Positions 16,041 to 24,932 of a stretch of DNA of 64,000 nt are shown one piece after another. The stretch lies in the NCBI RefSeq assembly GCF_015062985.1, contig NZ_SUTI01000010.1:1-64000 (forward strand). The letters are read 5' to 3'. The notes beneath the pieces are model-generated. The model did not search any database and was not told the origin of the DNA. It worked only from the letters and a program-made list of their open reading frames with translations. The stretch is from Methanobrevibacter sp. (GTDB lineage: Archaea > Methanobacteriota > Methanobacteria > Methanobacteriales > Methanobacteriaceae). Positions within the stretch are counted from its first letter, which is position 1, and each line of letters opens with the position of its first letter. Made by a program: the position numbers and the translations under genes.

Positions 16041-18516
16041 TTTTTATCTCAGGAACATACCTCTTAAGCATTAATGAAAGAGATATTACAGTTACTGAAC
16101 TCATTGCCATAGCCAATCCTGCAAGAGCTGGTTCGAATGTTATTCCAAAGGCAGGATATAACACACCTGCAGCAACCGGAATTAAAATTGAGTTATATGC
16201 AAATGCCCAGAAAATGTTTTCCTTGATTCTACGCATTACCTTTTTAGAGAATTGCACTGCGGCAACAACATTTTCCAAATCTCCTTCCATGACAACAATG
16301 TCACCGCTTTCCATAGCGATGTCAGTACCGTTGCCCATAGCTACACCGATATCTGCCTGTGTAAGTGCAGGAGCATCATTAATGCCGTCCCCAACAAATA
16401 GAACCTTTTTAGTATGGTTTGCCTGAGCTTTCTTAACAATGTCCAACTTATTTTCAGGAAGAACCCCTGCTTTGACATTGTCAATTCCAACTTCACGTGC
16501 AACATTTAAGGCAGTGGATTCATTGTCCCCTGTCAACATATAAGTTTCAACACCCATCTTGTGGAACTCTTCGATTGTCCTTTTGGATGTTGGTTTAATC
16601 TTATCAGATAGGCTTAAAATTCCCTTAACGCTTTTGTCCTTAGCCAGAAATATGATGGTTTTGGACAATTTTTCAAGTTCATGATATTTATCAACAAGTT
16701 CAGAAGAGACTTCAACATCTTCAGACTGCATTAAAGCCAAATTACCCGCTAAAACTTCGCTGCCATTTAACTCAGCCTTTAAGCCCTTACCGGTTATATT
16801 TTCAAAGCGTGATGTTGAATCCAAATCAATGTTTAATTCCCGGGATTTGTTCACGATAGCTTTAGCAATGGGGTGATTTGAATTTTGCTCAACACTGGCG
16901 GCAAGCTTGATTAATTCTTCATCAGAAACATCATATGGAATGACATCATCCACTTCAGGCTTTCCTTCGGTTATTGTACCTGTCTTGTCAAATGCAGCCA
17001 CATCAACCTGCCCTGCATTTTCCAGAGTATCACCATTTTTAATTAGGATTCCGTATTCTGCAGCCCTTCCAACACCTACGGTAACGGCGGTTGGAGTTGC
17101 AAGACCAAGCGCACATGGGCATGCCACCACCAGAATTGAAATCAGACATGTAAGTGAGAACAATAAGGAGGCACCTAGCACAAAGTACCAAATCAGGAAT
17201 ACGACAATGGCTATTGTCAAAATAACCGGAATGAAATATGAAACAATTGTATTTGCGAACTTTTGAACCGGTGGTCTTGATGACTGTGCCTTTTCAACAA
17301 GGCGAATGATATTGGACAGTACAGTTTCCTTTCCAATCTTTTTTGCCTTAATGTGGAGCACACCATCCTGATTAATGGTTCCTGCAAATACTTCTTCACC
17401 GTCTTTTTTAACTTTAGGAATCGGTTCACCGTTTATCATGGATTCATCAACATATGACTCTCCACCAACAACATCCCCATCAACAGGTATCTTATCACCA
17501 GGCTTTACCAGAAGCAGATCATCAATGACAATATCTGATATTGAAACTTCCTTCTGAGATGTTATTTCACCGTTTTCATCAATTTCTATGGCTGTTGCGA
17601 CAGTTGGCTGAAGGCCAATCAATTCGCGAATTGAATCGGAAGTCCTTTTTTTAGCCCTTGCCTCAAGATATCTTCCTATCATCAAAAATGACGGAAGCAT
17701 TACTGCGGAGTCATAAAACATGAATGTGTGGTCCAGGACAATACCAAATGTTCCTAAAATACTTGAAACGTATGCAACTAGGATACCCATTGAATACATT
17801 ACATCCATGTTCAGGTTTTTATGCATTAATCCGTTGATTCCTGCCTTTAAAATCGGTAGGGAAACATATAAAAAAGGACCTATACTTACGATTAATGACA
17901 AAAGTCCCATGGAAGAAATATGCAGGCCTGTTACCTGGTGGATTGAATGGGTCAATCCCATTAACGGATCCCATCCGCTAAACATTAAAATCATTAAAAT
18001 AGCTGAAAATATTAAACCTACAATGATTCTGTTACGTTTTTCCTTTAAGTCCTGCTGGTAGATTGCCTCTTCGTCGATTTCCGTTTGCCCTTCAACGCCG
18101 AGAAGTTCAAAACCCAACGAAGTGATTACCTCATCAATTTCATCCAATGTTACTTTAGATGAATCATATCTTATTCTTGCAGATTGTGAAGTCAAATCAG
18201 CCTTAACGTCAAAAATCCCGTCTAACCTGATTAAAAAATTCTCAACATTCATTGTGCATGAAGCGCAATGCATCCCCTGAATCCTTATTGTCATTTCATC
18301 AGAGTGAAGATCAAAACCAAGATTCTTAACTAACCTCTCAATCTCTTCATAGGAAATCTTTTTAGTATCAACTGTAATGTGTAATTTGTTTGCCGCAAGG
18401 TCCGCATCAACCTCTTCTACACCTTCAATCCTTCCAAAGGTTTTATTGACGCTTAAGACACATGAAGCACAGTGCATTCCTTCAATTGGCAAATCCATAT
18501 GCTTATGCTTTACCAA
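16021..18516 (-). CDS. copA: Copper-translocating P1B-type ATPase
   Basis: An 831-residue heavy-metal pump. Two N-terminal HMA domains each carry GMHCASC (Cys16/Cys19 and about Cys84/Cys87). Eight membrane segments follow, with the copper-site motif ACPCALGLATPTAV. The ATPase core has the phosphorylated Asp in AAFDKTGTITEGKP, the HP motif in NSNHPIAKAIV, and GDGINDAPALTQADIGVAMG. CPC with GMxCxxC domains points to Cu(I) export. The start is TTG at 18516 with GTGATAC just before it; an in-frame ATG at 18498 is possible. No metallochaperone or copper regulator lies next to it. Confidence 0.93.
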   Translation of the reverse strand: MVKHKHMDLPIEGMHCASCVLSVNKTFGRIEGVEEVDADLAANKLHITVDTKKISYEEIERLVKNLGFDLHSDEMTIRIQGMHCASCTMNVENFLIRLDGIFDVKADLTSQSARIRYDSSKVTLDEIDEVITSLGFELLGVEGQTEIDEEAIYQQDLKEKRNRIIVGLIFSAILMILMFSGWDPLMGLTHSIHQVTGLHISSMGLLSLIVSIGPFLYVSLPILKAGINGLMHKNLNMDVMYSMGILVAYVSSILGTFGIVLDHTFMFYDSAVMLPSFLMIGRYLEARAKKRTSDSIRELIGLQPTVATAIEIDENGEITSQKEVSISDIVIDDLLLVKPGDKIPVDGDVVGGESYVDESMINGEPIPKVKKDGEEVFAGTINQDGVLHIKAKKIGKETVLSNIIRLVEKAQSSRPPVQKFANTIVSYFIPVILTIAIVVFLIWYFVLGASLLFSLTCLISILVVACPCALGLATPTAVTVGVGRAAEYGILIKNGDTLENAGQVDVAAFDKTGTITEGKPEVDDVIPYDVSDEELIKLAASVEQNSNHPIAKAIVNKSRELNIDLDSTSRFENITGKGLKAELNGSEVLAGNLALMQSEDVEVSSELVDKYHELEKLSKTIIFLAKDKSVKGILSLSDKIKPTSKRTIEEFHKMGVETYMLTGDNESTALNVAREVGIDNVKAGVLPENKLDIVKKAQANHTKKVLFVGDGINDAPALTQADIGVAMGNGTDIAMESGDIVVMEGDLENVVAAVQFSKKVMRRIKENIFWAFAYNSILIPVAAGVLYPAFGITFEPALAGLAMAMSSVTVISLSLMLKRYVPEIKRKNSKN

Positions 18517-18625
18517 AGTATCACAACCGTTTCAATTCTATAAAACTAAATATCTATTTCAAATATTATAAAAGTTTAGGTTATACTAAATAATGTTTAA
18601 AAATTAAAAATAAGTTATAATATAT

Positions 18626-19840
18626 TTATTTTACCAATTTGCCGTCCTGAATGACAATTAAAACGTTATCGTTATCACTTAAAATAGAAATGTCATCCAT
18701 AGGATTTGAATTGACTAAAATCAAGTCCGCCACGTAATTTTCCTTAATGATTCCCAAATCATCTTTTCCTAAAAATTCCGCAGCCTTAATTGTACCGCTG
18801 GCCAGTGCTTCAGCTTCACTCATTCCGATGTCTGTTAAATGAACCAATTCTTCCAGGTTATGTCCATGAGGAATGACCCCACTATCTGTTCCCATCAAAA
18901 TGTTAACGCCTTCCTGGTAAGCGGTTGAAATGTTTTCCTTGTGGACTTTAACTACTTCCTTTAATTTAGCGGTTTTCTCTTCTGCATAATTATCCCATGC
19001 CGGAAATCCGCTCTTATATAAAAATTGATGAACAAGAAGTGTCGGAACCAAACTTACATTGTTTTTAGCCATTTTGCAGGATGTTTTTTTATCAATGAAT
19101 GTTCCATGTTCAATTGAGGAAAATCCTGCATCAATACAATTGTTCATTCCTTTTAAACTATGGCAATGAGCTGAAACTTTCATATTGTTCACAGCAGCCT
19201 CATTGACGATTGTCTTAAGTTCCTTTTTGTTGAATTGTGCGAATTCGGGAGAGGTGTTTGTAGTCAAAACACCGCCGCTGCACATCACCTTGATAAAATC
19301 AGCACCTGCCCTTTTAACTTCACGGGTCTTTTTCAGAACTTCCTCAACACCGTCGCATCTTCCTTTTGGAAACCCCGGATACATTATTTCCATGTCCCAT
19401 CCTGAAGGAAGAAGCAGATCAAAATGTCCTCCTGTCATCACTAACGGAGTGATTGACAGATGGACTTTGGGGGCTATAAAAAGCCCTCGTTGTTGAGCCA
19501 ACTTAAAACTTAAATCTGCTGAACCACAATCCCTAATTGTTGTAACACCTGCATTGACTGTTTGTAAAGAGTGAGGAACCGCATTGTAAAAATGAATTCC
19601 TAATGGATTTGCCATGTTTTCTTCCTTGTGGAAACCTTTTGCGAAAATGTGTGTGTGGCAATCAATAAAACCCGGAAGCAAAAAGTTGTCCTCACCATCA
19701 ATAACCTTTACATCAGTTTTAGTGGCTATTTTGCCTGATGAGATTTCTTTAATAAATTTGTCTTCGATTAATACATTCTGATGAGTCCTGATGTCCTCAT
19801 TCGGATTTAAGATGTTTACATTCTCAATTAGAGTTTGCAT
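18626..19840 (-). CDS. Amidohydrolase-family metal-dependent hydrolase
   Basis: A 404-residue amidohydrolase of the imidazolonepropionase/prolidase-like group. Metal ligands are in place: HxH in GFIDCHTHIFAKGF, a possible carbamylated Lys in GADFIKVMCSGG, His in KVSAHCHSLKGMN and SIEHGTFIDKK, and Asp in ILMGTDSGVIPHGHNLEE. A small beta domain is built from both ends (LIENVNILNPNEDI and ADLILVNSNPMDDISIL). Substrate is unknown; annotations of relatives range from Xaa-Pro dipeptidase to urethanase-like. It lies 7 nt after the DUF126 gene, so the two may be co-transcribed. Confidence 0.85.
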   Translation of the reverse strand: MQTLIENVNILNPNEDIRTHQNVLIEDKFIKEISSGKIATKTDVKVIDGEDNFLLPGFIDCHTHIFAKGFHKEENMANPLGIHFYNAVPHSLQTVNAGVTTIRDCGSADLSFKLAQQRGLFIAPKVHLSITPLVMTGGHFDLLLPSGWDMEIMYPGFPKGRCDGVEEVLKKTREVKRAGADFIKVMCSGGVLTTNTSPEFAQFNKKELKTIVNEAAVNNMKVSAHCHSLKGMNNCIDAGFSSIEHGTFIDKKTSCKMAKNNVSLVPTLLVHQFLYKSGFPAWDNYAEEKTAKLKEVVKVHKENISTAYQEGVNILMGTDSGVIPHGHNLEELVHLTDIGMSEAEALASGTIKAAEFLGKDDLGIIKENYVADLILVNSNPMDDISILSDNDNVLIVIQDGKLVK

Positions 19841-19847
19841 GTTATCA

Positions 19848-20237
19848 CTATAATATTTCTATTGTTCCATTGTCCCCATCCACTTCAACTAAAGTTCCAG
19901 TTGTCAAATCTTTAGTTTCAGAAGGTGAATCAACCATTGGAATATCTGACATGATTGCTCCAGTTGCTATAATCGGTTCTGCATTAAGACATATAATGGC
20001 TTTAGGAGCAGTATTGTTCTTCATCATCTGGAAAATAACATATGACCCGACTGTTGAGCCTTTACCTCCCGGGATGAATAAGACTTTATCCTTTATGCAT
20101 TCACCTTTTAATTCATGTGTTGGATCAATTATCACACCTGTTTCAGGATTGACTCCACCTAAAAAGCTTATGGGTTCAGATGAAACAATTAATTCTCCTT
20201 TTCCTTTTCCTTTTGCAATATTTCTACATTCAATCAT
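19848..20237 (-). CDS. Phosphomevalonate dehydratase small subunit (aconitase X swivel domain, DUF126)
   Basis: A 129-residue protein matching the AcnX small-subunit or swivel family (DUF126). Seen: MIECRNIAKGKGKGELIVSS, ISFLGGVNPETGVIIDPTHE, VLFIPGGKGSTVGSYVIFQM and IIATGAIMSDIPMVDS. In archaea this pairs with the AcnX large subunit to dehydrate 5-phosphomevalonate in the archaeal mevalonate pathway for isoprenoid lipids. The matching large subunit begins past the right edge of this window and ends at 63128, so the pair is not an operon here. Confidence 0.85.
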   Translation of the reverse strand: MIECRNIAKGKGKGELIVSSEPISFLGGVNPETGVIIDPTHELKGECIKDKVLFIPGGKGSTVGSYVIFQMMKNNTAPKAIICLNAEPIIATGAIMSDIPMVDSPSETKDLTTGTLVEVDGDNGTIEIL

Positions 20238-20257
20238 TTAATCACCAATAAATGAGA

Positions 20258-21043
20258 TTAGAATAACTTATCTTCAACATATTCCCCGCGGTTAATGGCT
20301 TCAGTTGATTTGATTGAATCAATCAAAGCCCCGAGCCATACTGCTATCATTAAAACGATACCTATGAATAAAAAAATGAGAATAGCTGAAACAATATAAG
20401 CAAGAATAAATGAAATTCCTTTTTTGCTTAAACCAAGATACAAATGACCAAGACCAGGGAATAAAAAGCTTAAGATTGGTGATAGAAGCACATTTTTCTC
20501 TTCAGAAGCCGGCCTATTAGCTACCCTAACACCACAATGAGGACATATTTCAGCGTTGATGTCTATTTTTTTACCACAATTTTGGCAGAATTTTGTTTGT
20601 GGTTTTTCCTCACCAATTAATCTGAAACCACATTTAGAGCAGAAAACTGTTTCTGGAGTAACTTCATTTCCACAGTTAGGGCAAAATTTAGATTTTTTAA
20701 CAACATTGACATCTACTGCTTCTTCTTTTTCTTCGATTGGTTCTTCGATGATTTCCTCTTTTTCCTCAACAACATCATCGACAGATTCCTCTTCAATAGC
20801 TTCAACTTCCTCAGCAGGCCCTTCAAGAACCTCTTCCACAGGAACTTCCTCAACAGCTTCCTCTTCAATAGCTTCAACTTCTTCAACAGGAACATCTTCA
20901 ACTACTTCTTTACCAATAGCATCGTCGATTTTTTCTTCGGAAACAGCATCAGCAACTTCTGGAAGACGACTTCCACAGTTGGAACAGAATTTTGCATCTT
21001 TTACTTCTTTTCCACAATCTGGACAAATTACCATTTTAAACAT
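20258..21043 (-). CDS. Zinc-ribbon membrane protein with acidic repeats
   Basis: A 261-residue protein. An N-terminal zinc ribbon (CPDCGKEVKDAKFCSNCGSR) is followed by about 85 residues of Glu/Val-rich sequence containing two near-copies of a unit VPVEEVEAIEEE / VPVEEVLEGPAEEVEAIEEE. Then come two more ribbons (CPNCGNEV..CSKCG and CQNCGKKI..CPHCG). The last 80 residues hold a Gly-Leu-Gly hairpin (LFPGLGHLYLGLSKKG) and two membrane helices, like TM2-type domains. No catalytic motif is visible; a membrane scaffold or sensor is possible. It is upstream of the DUF126 gene by 20 nt. Confidence 0.75.
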   Translation of the reverse strand: MFKMVICPDCGKEVKDAKFCSNCGSRLPEVADAVSEEKIDDAIGKEVVEDVPVEEVEAIEEEAVEEVPVEEVLEGPAEEVEAIEEESVDDVVEEKEEIIEEPIEEKEEAVDVNVVKKSKFCPNCGNEVTPETVFCSKCGFRLIGEEKPQTKFCQNCGKKIDINAEICPHCGVRVANRPASEEKNVLLSPILSFLFPGLGHLYLGLSKKGISFILAYIVSAILIFLFIGIVLMIAVWLGALIDSIKSTEAINRGEYVEDKLF

Positions 21044-21076
21044 CTGATATTAATTTATTTATAATAATATAAAAAG

Positions 21077-22333
21077 TTAAACAACCTCATTTTTCATTAT
21101 TTCTCTTAAAACTGCAGTAGCGTAAGAACCTTTATTTATTGAAAATTCGCATAAAACACCATCATCAGTTGCTTTAGCGGATGCATCCCATACCTGGAAT
21201 CTCATGGATCTTCTAAGACCATGACTTCCCAAACGTGGCATCTTTGGAACTTCAAAATCGGCTTTTGTAATATTATAATTTTTTAAAATGTTTTCTTCCA
21301 TCTCACCAACTTCCCCTCCGGCAAATGGAACTTTGGTACCGAAGAGCGGACAGGTTGGACTTGCCTCAAAATTATCAATCATTTCTTGGATTTCTTCGGG
21401 AGTCTTATCACGAACAATATGCTCTTCAGCGTCAATGACAATATCTCCTTCAACATATCTGTTGATTCCCATCTCCACCCGTTTACTTACGGCTTCATTG
21501 AATAGATAAGATTGATAAGCGTGGACAAACATTCTTTGAAGAGGTTTTGGAAGTGCATGCAATGCATTCATATAAGACTTATCGGTCAATTCACCTTTTT
21601 TAGAATCTCTTATTAATTCCTTAACCATCATTTTCTCATAGCGCATGCTTTTACCCATCAAATTAAGGGATTCTTCGAGGTTTCCATCATCATATGCCTG
21701 CCTTGCCATCCGATTGTCTTCACCTTCATCGCTTTGAGGATTTCCGATATAAGTATTGACAGCTTTTTCAAGGTCATTTTCAACCAGAGCCTCACCCACC
21801 AGATGGGTTATTGTTCTAGGCTTGCCAAACCTCTGCCAGCCAAAGTAATTAGGAACTCCCTTGACTTCAAGTTCAGCCAGAACCTCATTAGCGATATCGG
21901 CACTTTCCCGAATATCATCCAAATCCTTAATGAGAATTCTGAACTTGTTTCCTTTTAGCTGTCCCATTCTAAGTTTTTTCCGGCCTCTGACAACTTTTAA
22001 AAAATCAGTTTTATATATATCCAAGTTTTCAACTTGCTTGAATTGTTCTTCTGAATCCATATTAGCTATGCAAATCCATTGACGGGTTATAGCCTTTTTA
22101 TCCTTCATTCCTGCAAAACCCATTCTTTTTCGGGATATGTGCAAATCACGGGCAATGTCTAAGACAACATCCAATGTAGTCCTTCCCAATTTTTCAATCC
22201 ACACATAAACGTTAGGCCCTTCACCTTCAGGAATGATTTCTGGAATCTCTTCAACATAAAAGTCTTCATATCGGTTTCTGATTGTTCCACCAATACCTTT
22301 TTGAGCTGTAACATAAGTAGTAGCATTTAACAT
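21077..22333 (-). CDS. truD: tRNA pseudouridine(13) synthase TruD
   Basis: A 418-residue pseudouridine synthase of the TruD family, which makes pseudouridine 13 in tRNA. The catalytic Asp region is RKRMGFAGMKDKKAITRQW, with KGNKFRILIKDLDD and GVPNYFGWQRFGKPRTITHL (motif NYFGxQRFG) following. A TRUD insert domain lies between about residues 165 and 360. ATG at 22333 has GTGAT 4 nt before it, better than the GTG 9 nt upstream, which is inside that site. Confidence 0.93.
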   Translation of the reverse strand: MLNATTYVTAQKGIGGTIRNRYEDFYVEEIPEIIPEGEGPNVYVWIEKLGRTTLDVVLDIARDLHISRKRMGFAGMKDKKAITRQWICIANMDSEEQFKQVENLDIYKTDFLKVVRGRKKLRMGQLKGNKFRILIKDLDDIRESADIANEVLAELEVKGVPNYFGWQRFGKPRTITHLVGEALVENDLEKAVNTYIGNPQSDEGEDNRMARQAYDDGNLEESLNLMGKSMRYEKMMVKELIRDSKKGELTDKSYMNALHALPKPLQRMFVHAYQSYLFNEAVSKRVEMGINRYVEGDIVIDAEEHIVRDKTPEEIQEMIDNFEASPTCPLFGTKVPFAGGEVGEMEENILKNYNITKADFEVPKMPRLGSHGLRRSMRFQVWDASAKATDDGVLCEFSINKGSYATAVLREIMKNEVV

Positions 22334-22354
22334 AATAATCACGGAAAATTACAA

Positions 22355-22428
22355 TGCCCTGACCGGGATTTGAACCCGGGGAATGGGATCCGCAGTCCCA
22401 TGTGTTATCCAAACTACACCATCAGGGC
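22355..22428 (-). tRNA. tRNA-Arg (GCG anticodon)
   Basis: A 74-nt cloverleaf on the minus strand. The acceptor GCCCTGA pairs with TCAGGGC, discriminator A; the anticodon stem TGGGA/TCCCA encloses CTGCGGA, placing GCG at the anticodon; the T arm is CCGGG-TTCAAAT-CCCGG. No CCA is encoded. It lies between truD and a pilin-like gene with no intron. Confidence 0.9.
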
Positions 22429-22479
22429 TAAACAAAATAAGATAACAATTAATTTTATATTTTTCATACTATTTAATAA

Positions 22480-22917
22480 TTACCATGTTGAAAGGCTATA
22501 TGAATAATTGCCATAATTCCTTGTTGCAACTGAAACTGCAATCGCTTTGGAATAATCACCGGATGATGCCAATACCTTTCCTTTTAAAATGTTATTTTCA
22601 CTGAATCTGTAATTTTTAATGTTCAATGAATCCAGTTTATCCCTGCAGAGATTTGAAACCTCACGAATGGACTCTTTTGAATTTTCATTGCGCTTTAAAA
22701 TTTCAGAAATTTCACCAAGAAAAGTCCGGTCTGTAAAATTCACCTTACCGCTCAGCATCTCCATTGCATCCTGAGCAATTCTGATGTCCTTTGATTCGTA
22801 TGAATAATCAGGATTTGGAACAGAGATGGCTGCATTCACAATCAAAAATGCGATTAAAAGCAATGTTACTGCAAGAATTGCATCGATAATGTAAAAATAT
22901 CCTTTTTCATCTAACAT
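22480..22917 (-). CDS. Type IV pilin-like membrane-anchored protein
   Basis: A 145-residue protein I cannot name exactly. Its start, MLDEKGYFYIIDAILAVTLL, has a charged stub ending in KG followed by a long hydrophobic helix with an acidic residue (Asp) near its beginning, as in class III signal peptides and type IV pilins. The rest, residues 35-145, is a hydrophilic outer domain with no recognised motif, ending NYSYSLSTW. A prepilin peptidase would be needed to support a pilin role; none is in the window. Confidence 0.6.
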   Translation of the reverse strand: MLDEKGYFYIIDAILAVTLLLIAFLIVNAAISVPNPDYSYESKDIRIAQDAMEMLSGKVNFTDRTFLGEISEILKRNENSKESIREVSNLCRDKLDSLNIKNYRFSENNILKGKVLASSGDYSKAIAVSVATRNYGNYSYSLSTW

Positions 22918-22968
22918 GAATGAAAATAGGATTTTAAAGTATTAAAAAAATAGTAAAGTGTGCAAAAA

Positions 22969-24333
22969 TTAATTTGCACGAATATGATTTATCACTTTAT
23001 CCTTTTTAGCTATCGCCGCGTCTGAAGCCCTTTGAACCTTTTCTTTCATTTCTTCAAAGTCTTCAGGGGTTGTATCTCCAACCAACTTTTTAATTTTGGT
23101 ATATGCGGCTTCCCTAAACAATGGAACTAATTTTTCCTCAGTTGAATCTTCCTTAATCAATATCGGTTCTCCTGAGTTGTTTACCACACCAATCTCTGAA
23201 ATGTCAACATCATATTTTGCAACCGCTTTTTTAATGTCTCCAACTATTTCAGGAGGTGCAATTAACATTAATGAGTCTGTTGAAACACCTAATGGGTCGA
23301 TATTCAATGTTTCAAGCATGTTCAATACATTTGGAGCCACCATTTTCCTGATTTCTTTTTCATAGAACTCCAAACCAACTCCTGTTGTATTTGATATTTC
23401 ATGAGCATCTCCTCTAAGACCTCCGTTTGTTACATCAGTCATTGCATGAATGTCCTTTACGAGGTCAGCTTCAAACAATGCATGTGATGCCTGAACAAAG
23501 TTTACGTTCATTGTATCCCATACAACATCAAAAAAACCGTTGTATAATGCGGTTGTTGTGATTGTTCCTCCACCGGAACCTTCTGTTAAAAGGATTATAT
23601 CTCCTTCAGTTGCGCCTTTACGGGCAGTTGGAGGATGCGGTGACACACCTACACTTCCAACAGCGGATACAAACCTGTCTCCTAAAACCATGTCTCCACC
23701 GACACGCAATGTACTTCCCGCAACAATCGGAACATCTACAAGTTCTGAGACGGCAGCCACACCTGCTGTAAAGTCAAATATTTTTGCAACATCACCATCG
23801 TCTGCAAGGTGAACATCGCTTAAAATAGCAACGGGATCAGCGCCCATTACACAAACATCCCTTAGAGTCGCTCTTGTTACATGGAATCCTCCTAAAAATG
23901 GATATTCACTTAAACGTGAGTGTATTCCATCCACAGCTGTTGTAATGTATACTTCATCATTTTTAACTGCAGCCTTTACAACACCACCGTCATCCTGTTC
24001 GGATGGATTCACCAAAGATGCAGTATTGGTGGATGATACAATCTCTGCGATTTTCCTGTGAACAAAGAAATCACCAGCTCCACGGGATCCAACTCCCATT
24101 TCGCCCATCAATACGCCAGCCTTATTTACATTAGCGATTTCCTTTAAAAATTCATCGTCACTTTCCTGCAATTTGAGAGTTGTTGAAACCTCATCAATTA
24201 CAGCCTTTGCCATTTCAACAGAATTTTCTTCTGAAATTTTCTTATATTCTCTGATTCTTACAGCTAAAATTTCTGCAAGGTCTTCATAATCATAATCATC
24301 AATTCTAGCTCTTACAAATCCCTCAATATCCAT
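22969..24333 (-). CDS. AIR synthase-related protein (HypE/PurM-like, COG1973)
   Basis: A 454-residue protein of the PurM/HypE/SelD ATP-binding superfamily. After a 100-residue N-terminal helical extension come GEMGVGSRGAGDFFVHRKIA, the ATP-binding DDGGVVKAAV, TTAVDGIHSRLSEYPFLGG and RATLRDVCVMGADPVAILSD; later GGDMVLGDRFVSAVGSVG and DVTNGGLRGDAHEISN. It is larger than HypE or PurM and lacks HypE's C-terminal Cys tail, so it is probably the methanogen COG1973 type of unknown reaction. It begins 2 nt after hisH. Confidence 0.75.
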   Translation of the reverse strand: MDIEGFVRARIDDYDYEDLAEILAVRIREYKKISEENSVEMAKAVIDEVSTTLKLQESDDEFLKEIANVNKAGVLMGEMGVGSRGAGDFFVHRKIAEIVSSTNTASLVNPSEQDDGGVVKAAVKNDEVYITTAVDGIHSRLSEYPFLGGFHVTRATLRDVCVMGADPVAILSDVHLADDGDVAKIFDFTAGVAAVSELVDVPIVAGSTLRVGGDMVLGDRFVSAVGSVGVSPHPPTARKGATEGDIILLTEGSGGGTITTTALYNGFFDVVWDTMNVNFVQASHALFEADLVKDIHAMTDVTNGGLRGDAHEISNTTGVGLEFYEKEIRKMVAPNVLNMLETLNIDPLGVSTDSLMLIAPPEIVGDIKKAVAKYDVDISEIGVVNNSGEPILIKEDSTEEKLVPLFREAAYTKIKKLVGDTTPEDFEEMKEKVQRASDAAIAKKDKVINHIRAN

Positions 24334-24335
24334 GG

Positions 24336-24932
24336 TTATATCTCCAATTTAGTGAAATTCTTTAAAATTTTAAGTCCTGCTATACCGCTTTTTTCTGGAT
24401 GAAATTGTGTGGCGAACAAATTGTTTTGAGATAATGATGCAACAACATCACCTCCGTAATCACATATTCCTGCAACAATTTCTTCATTATCAGGGACAAC
24501 ATGATAAGAATGAACAAAATAAAAGTATTCACCATCAACCCCCTTTAGAATAGGTGAACTGTTAACTACTTTAAGTTTATTCCAACCCATATGTGGAATT
24601 TTGACACCTTTAGGCAATATTTCGACATGTCCCTTAAAGAGATTCAAGCCTTCAACTCCAGGGGATTCATCACTTGAACCCATCAGGACCTGCTGGCCTA
24701 GACAAATTCCCAAAAATGGCTTATCATCATTAACATGCTCATAAATTACATCTTTAAAAGGTTCCAGATTTTCCATTGCACTGCCAAATGCTCCAACACC
24801 CGGCAGAACTAAAAAATCACTGTCTGCAAGCACCTCTTTATCATCGCTTATTGTGTAGTCAACACCGATTTTTTTAAATCCGTTTGAAATGCTTTTTAAG
24901 TTACCGCTTTTATAATCAATAATTGTTATCAT
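24336..24932 (-). CDS. hisH: Imidazole glycerol phosphate synthase, glutaminase subunit HisH
   Basis: A 198-residue class I glutamine amidotransferase that feeds ammonia to HisF in histidine synthesis. MITIIDYKSGNLKSISNGFK is the typical start; the nucleophile Cys is in PFLGICLGQQVLMGSSDES (residues 75-93), with HisH's PHMGWNKL and YFYFVHSYH, and the His-Glu pair in FATQFHPEKSG. The start overlaps the end of cfbD by 4 nt. HisF is not in the window; hisI lies at 54.7 kb. Confidence 0.95.
   Translation of the reverse strand: MITIIDYKSGNLKSISNGFKKIGVDYTISDDKEVLADSDFLVLPGVGAFGSAMENLEPFKDVIYEHVNDDKPFLGICLGQQVLMGSSDESPGVEGLNLFKGHVEILPKGVKIPHMGWNKLKVVNSSPILKGVDGEYFYFVHSYHVVPDNEEIVAGICDYGGDVVASLSQNNLFATQFHPEKSGIAGLKILKNFTKLEI

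Noticed and set aside
20556..21047. 163-codon plus-strand ORF rich in Ser and Thr
   Set aside because: It is the antisense of the Glu-rich repeat of the zinc-ribbon gene; its composition follows from that strand and no ribosome binding site is present.
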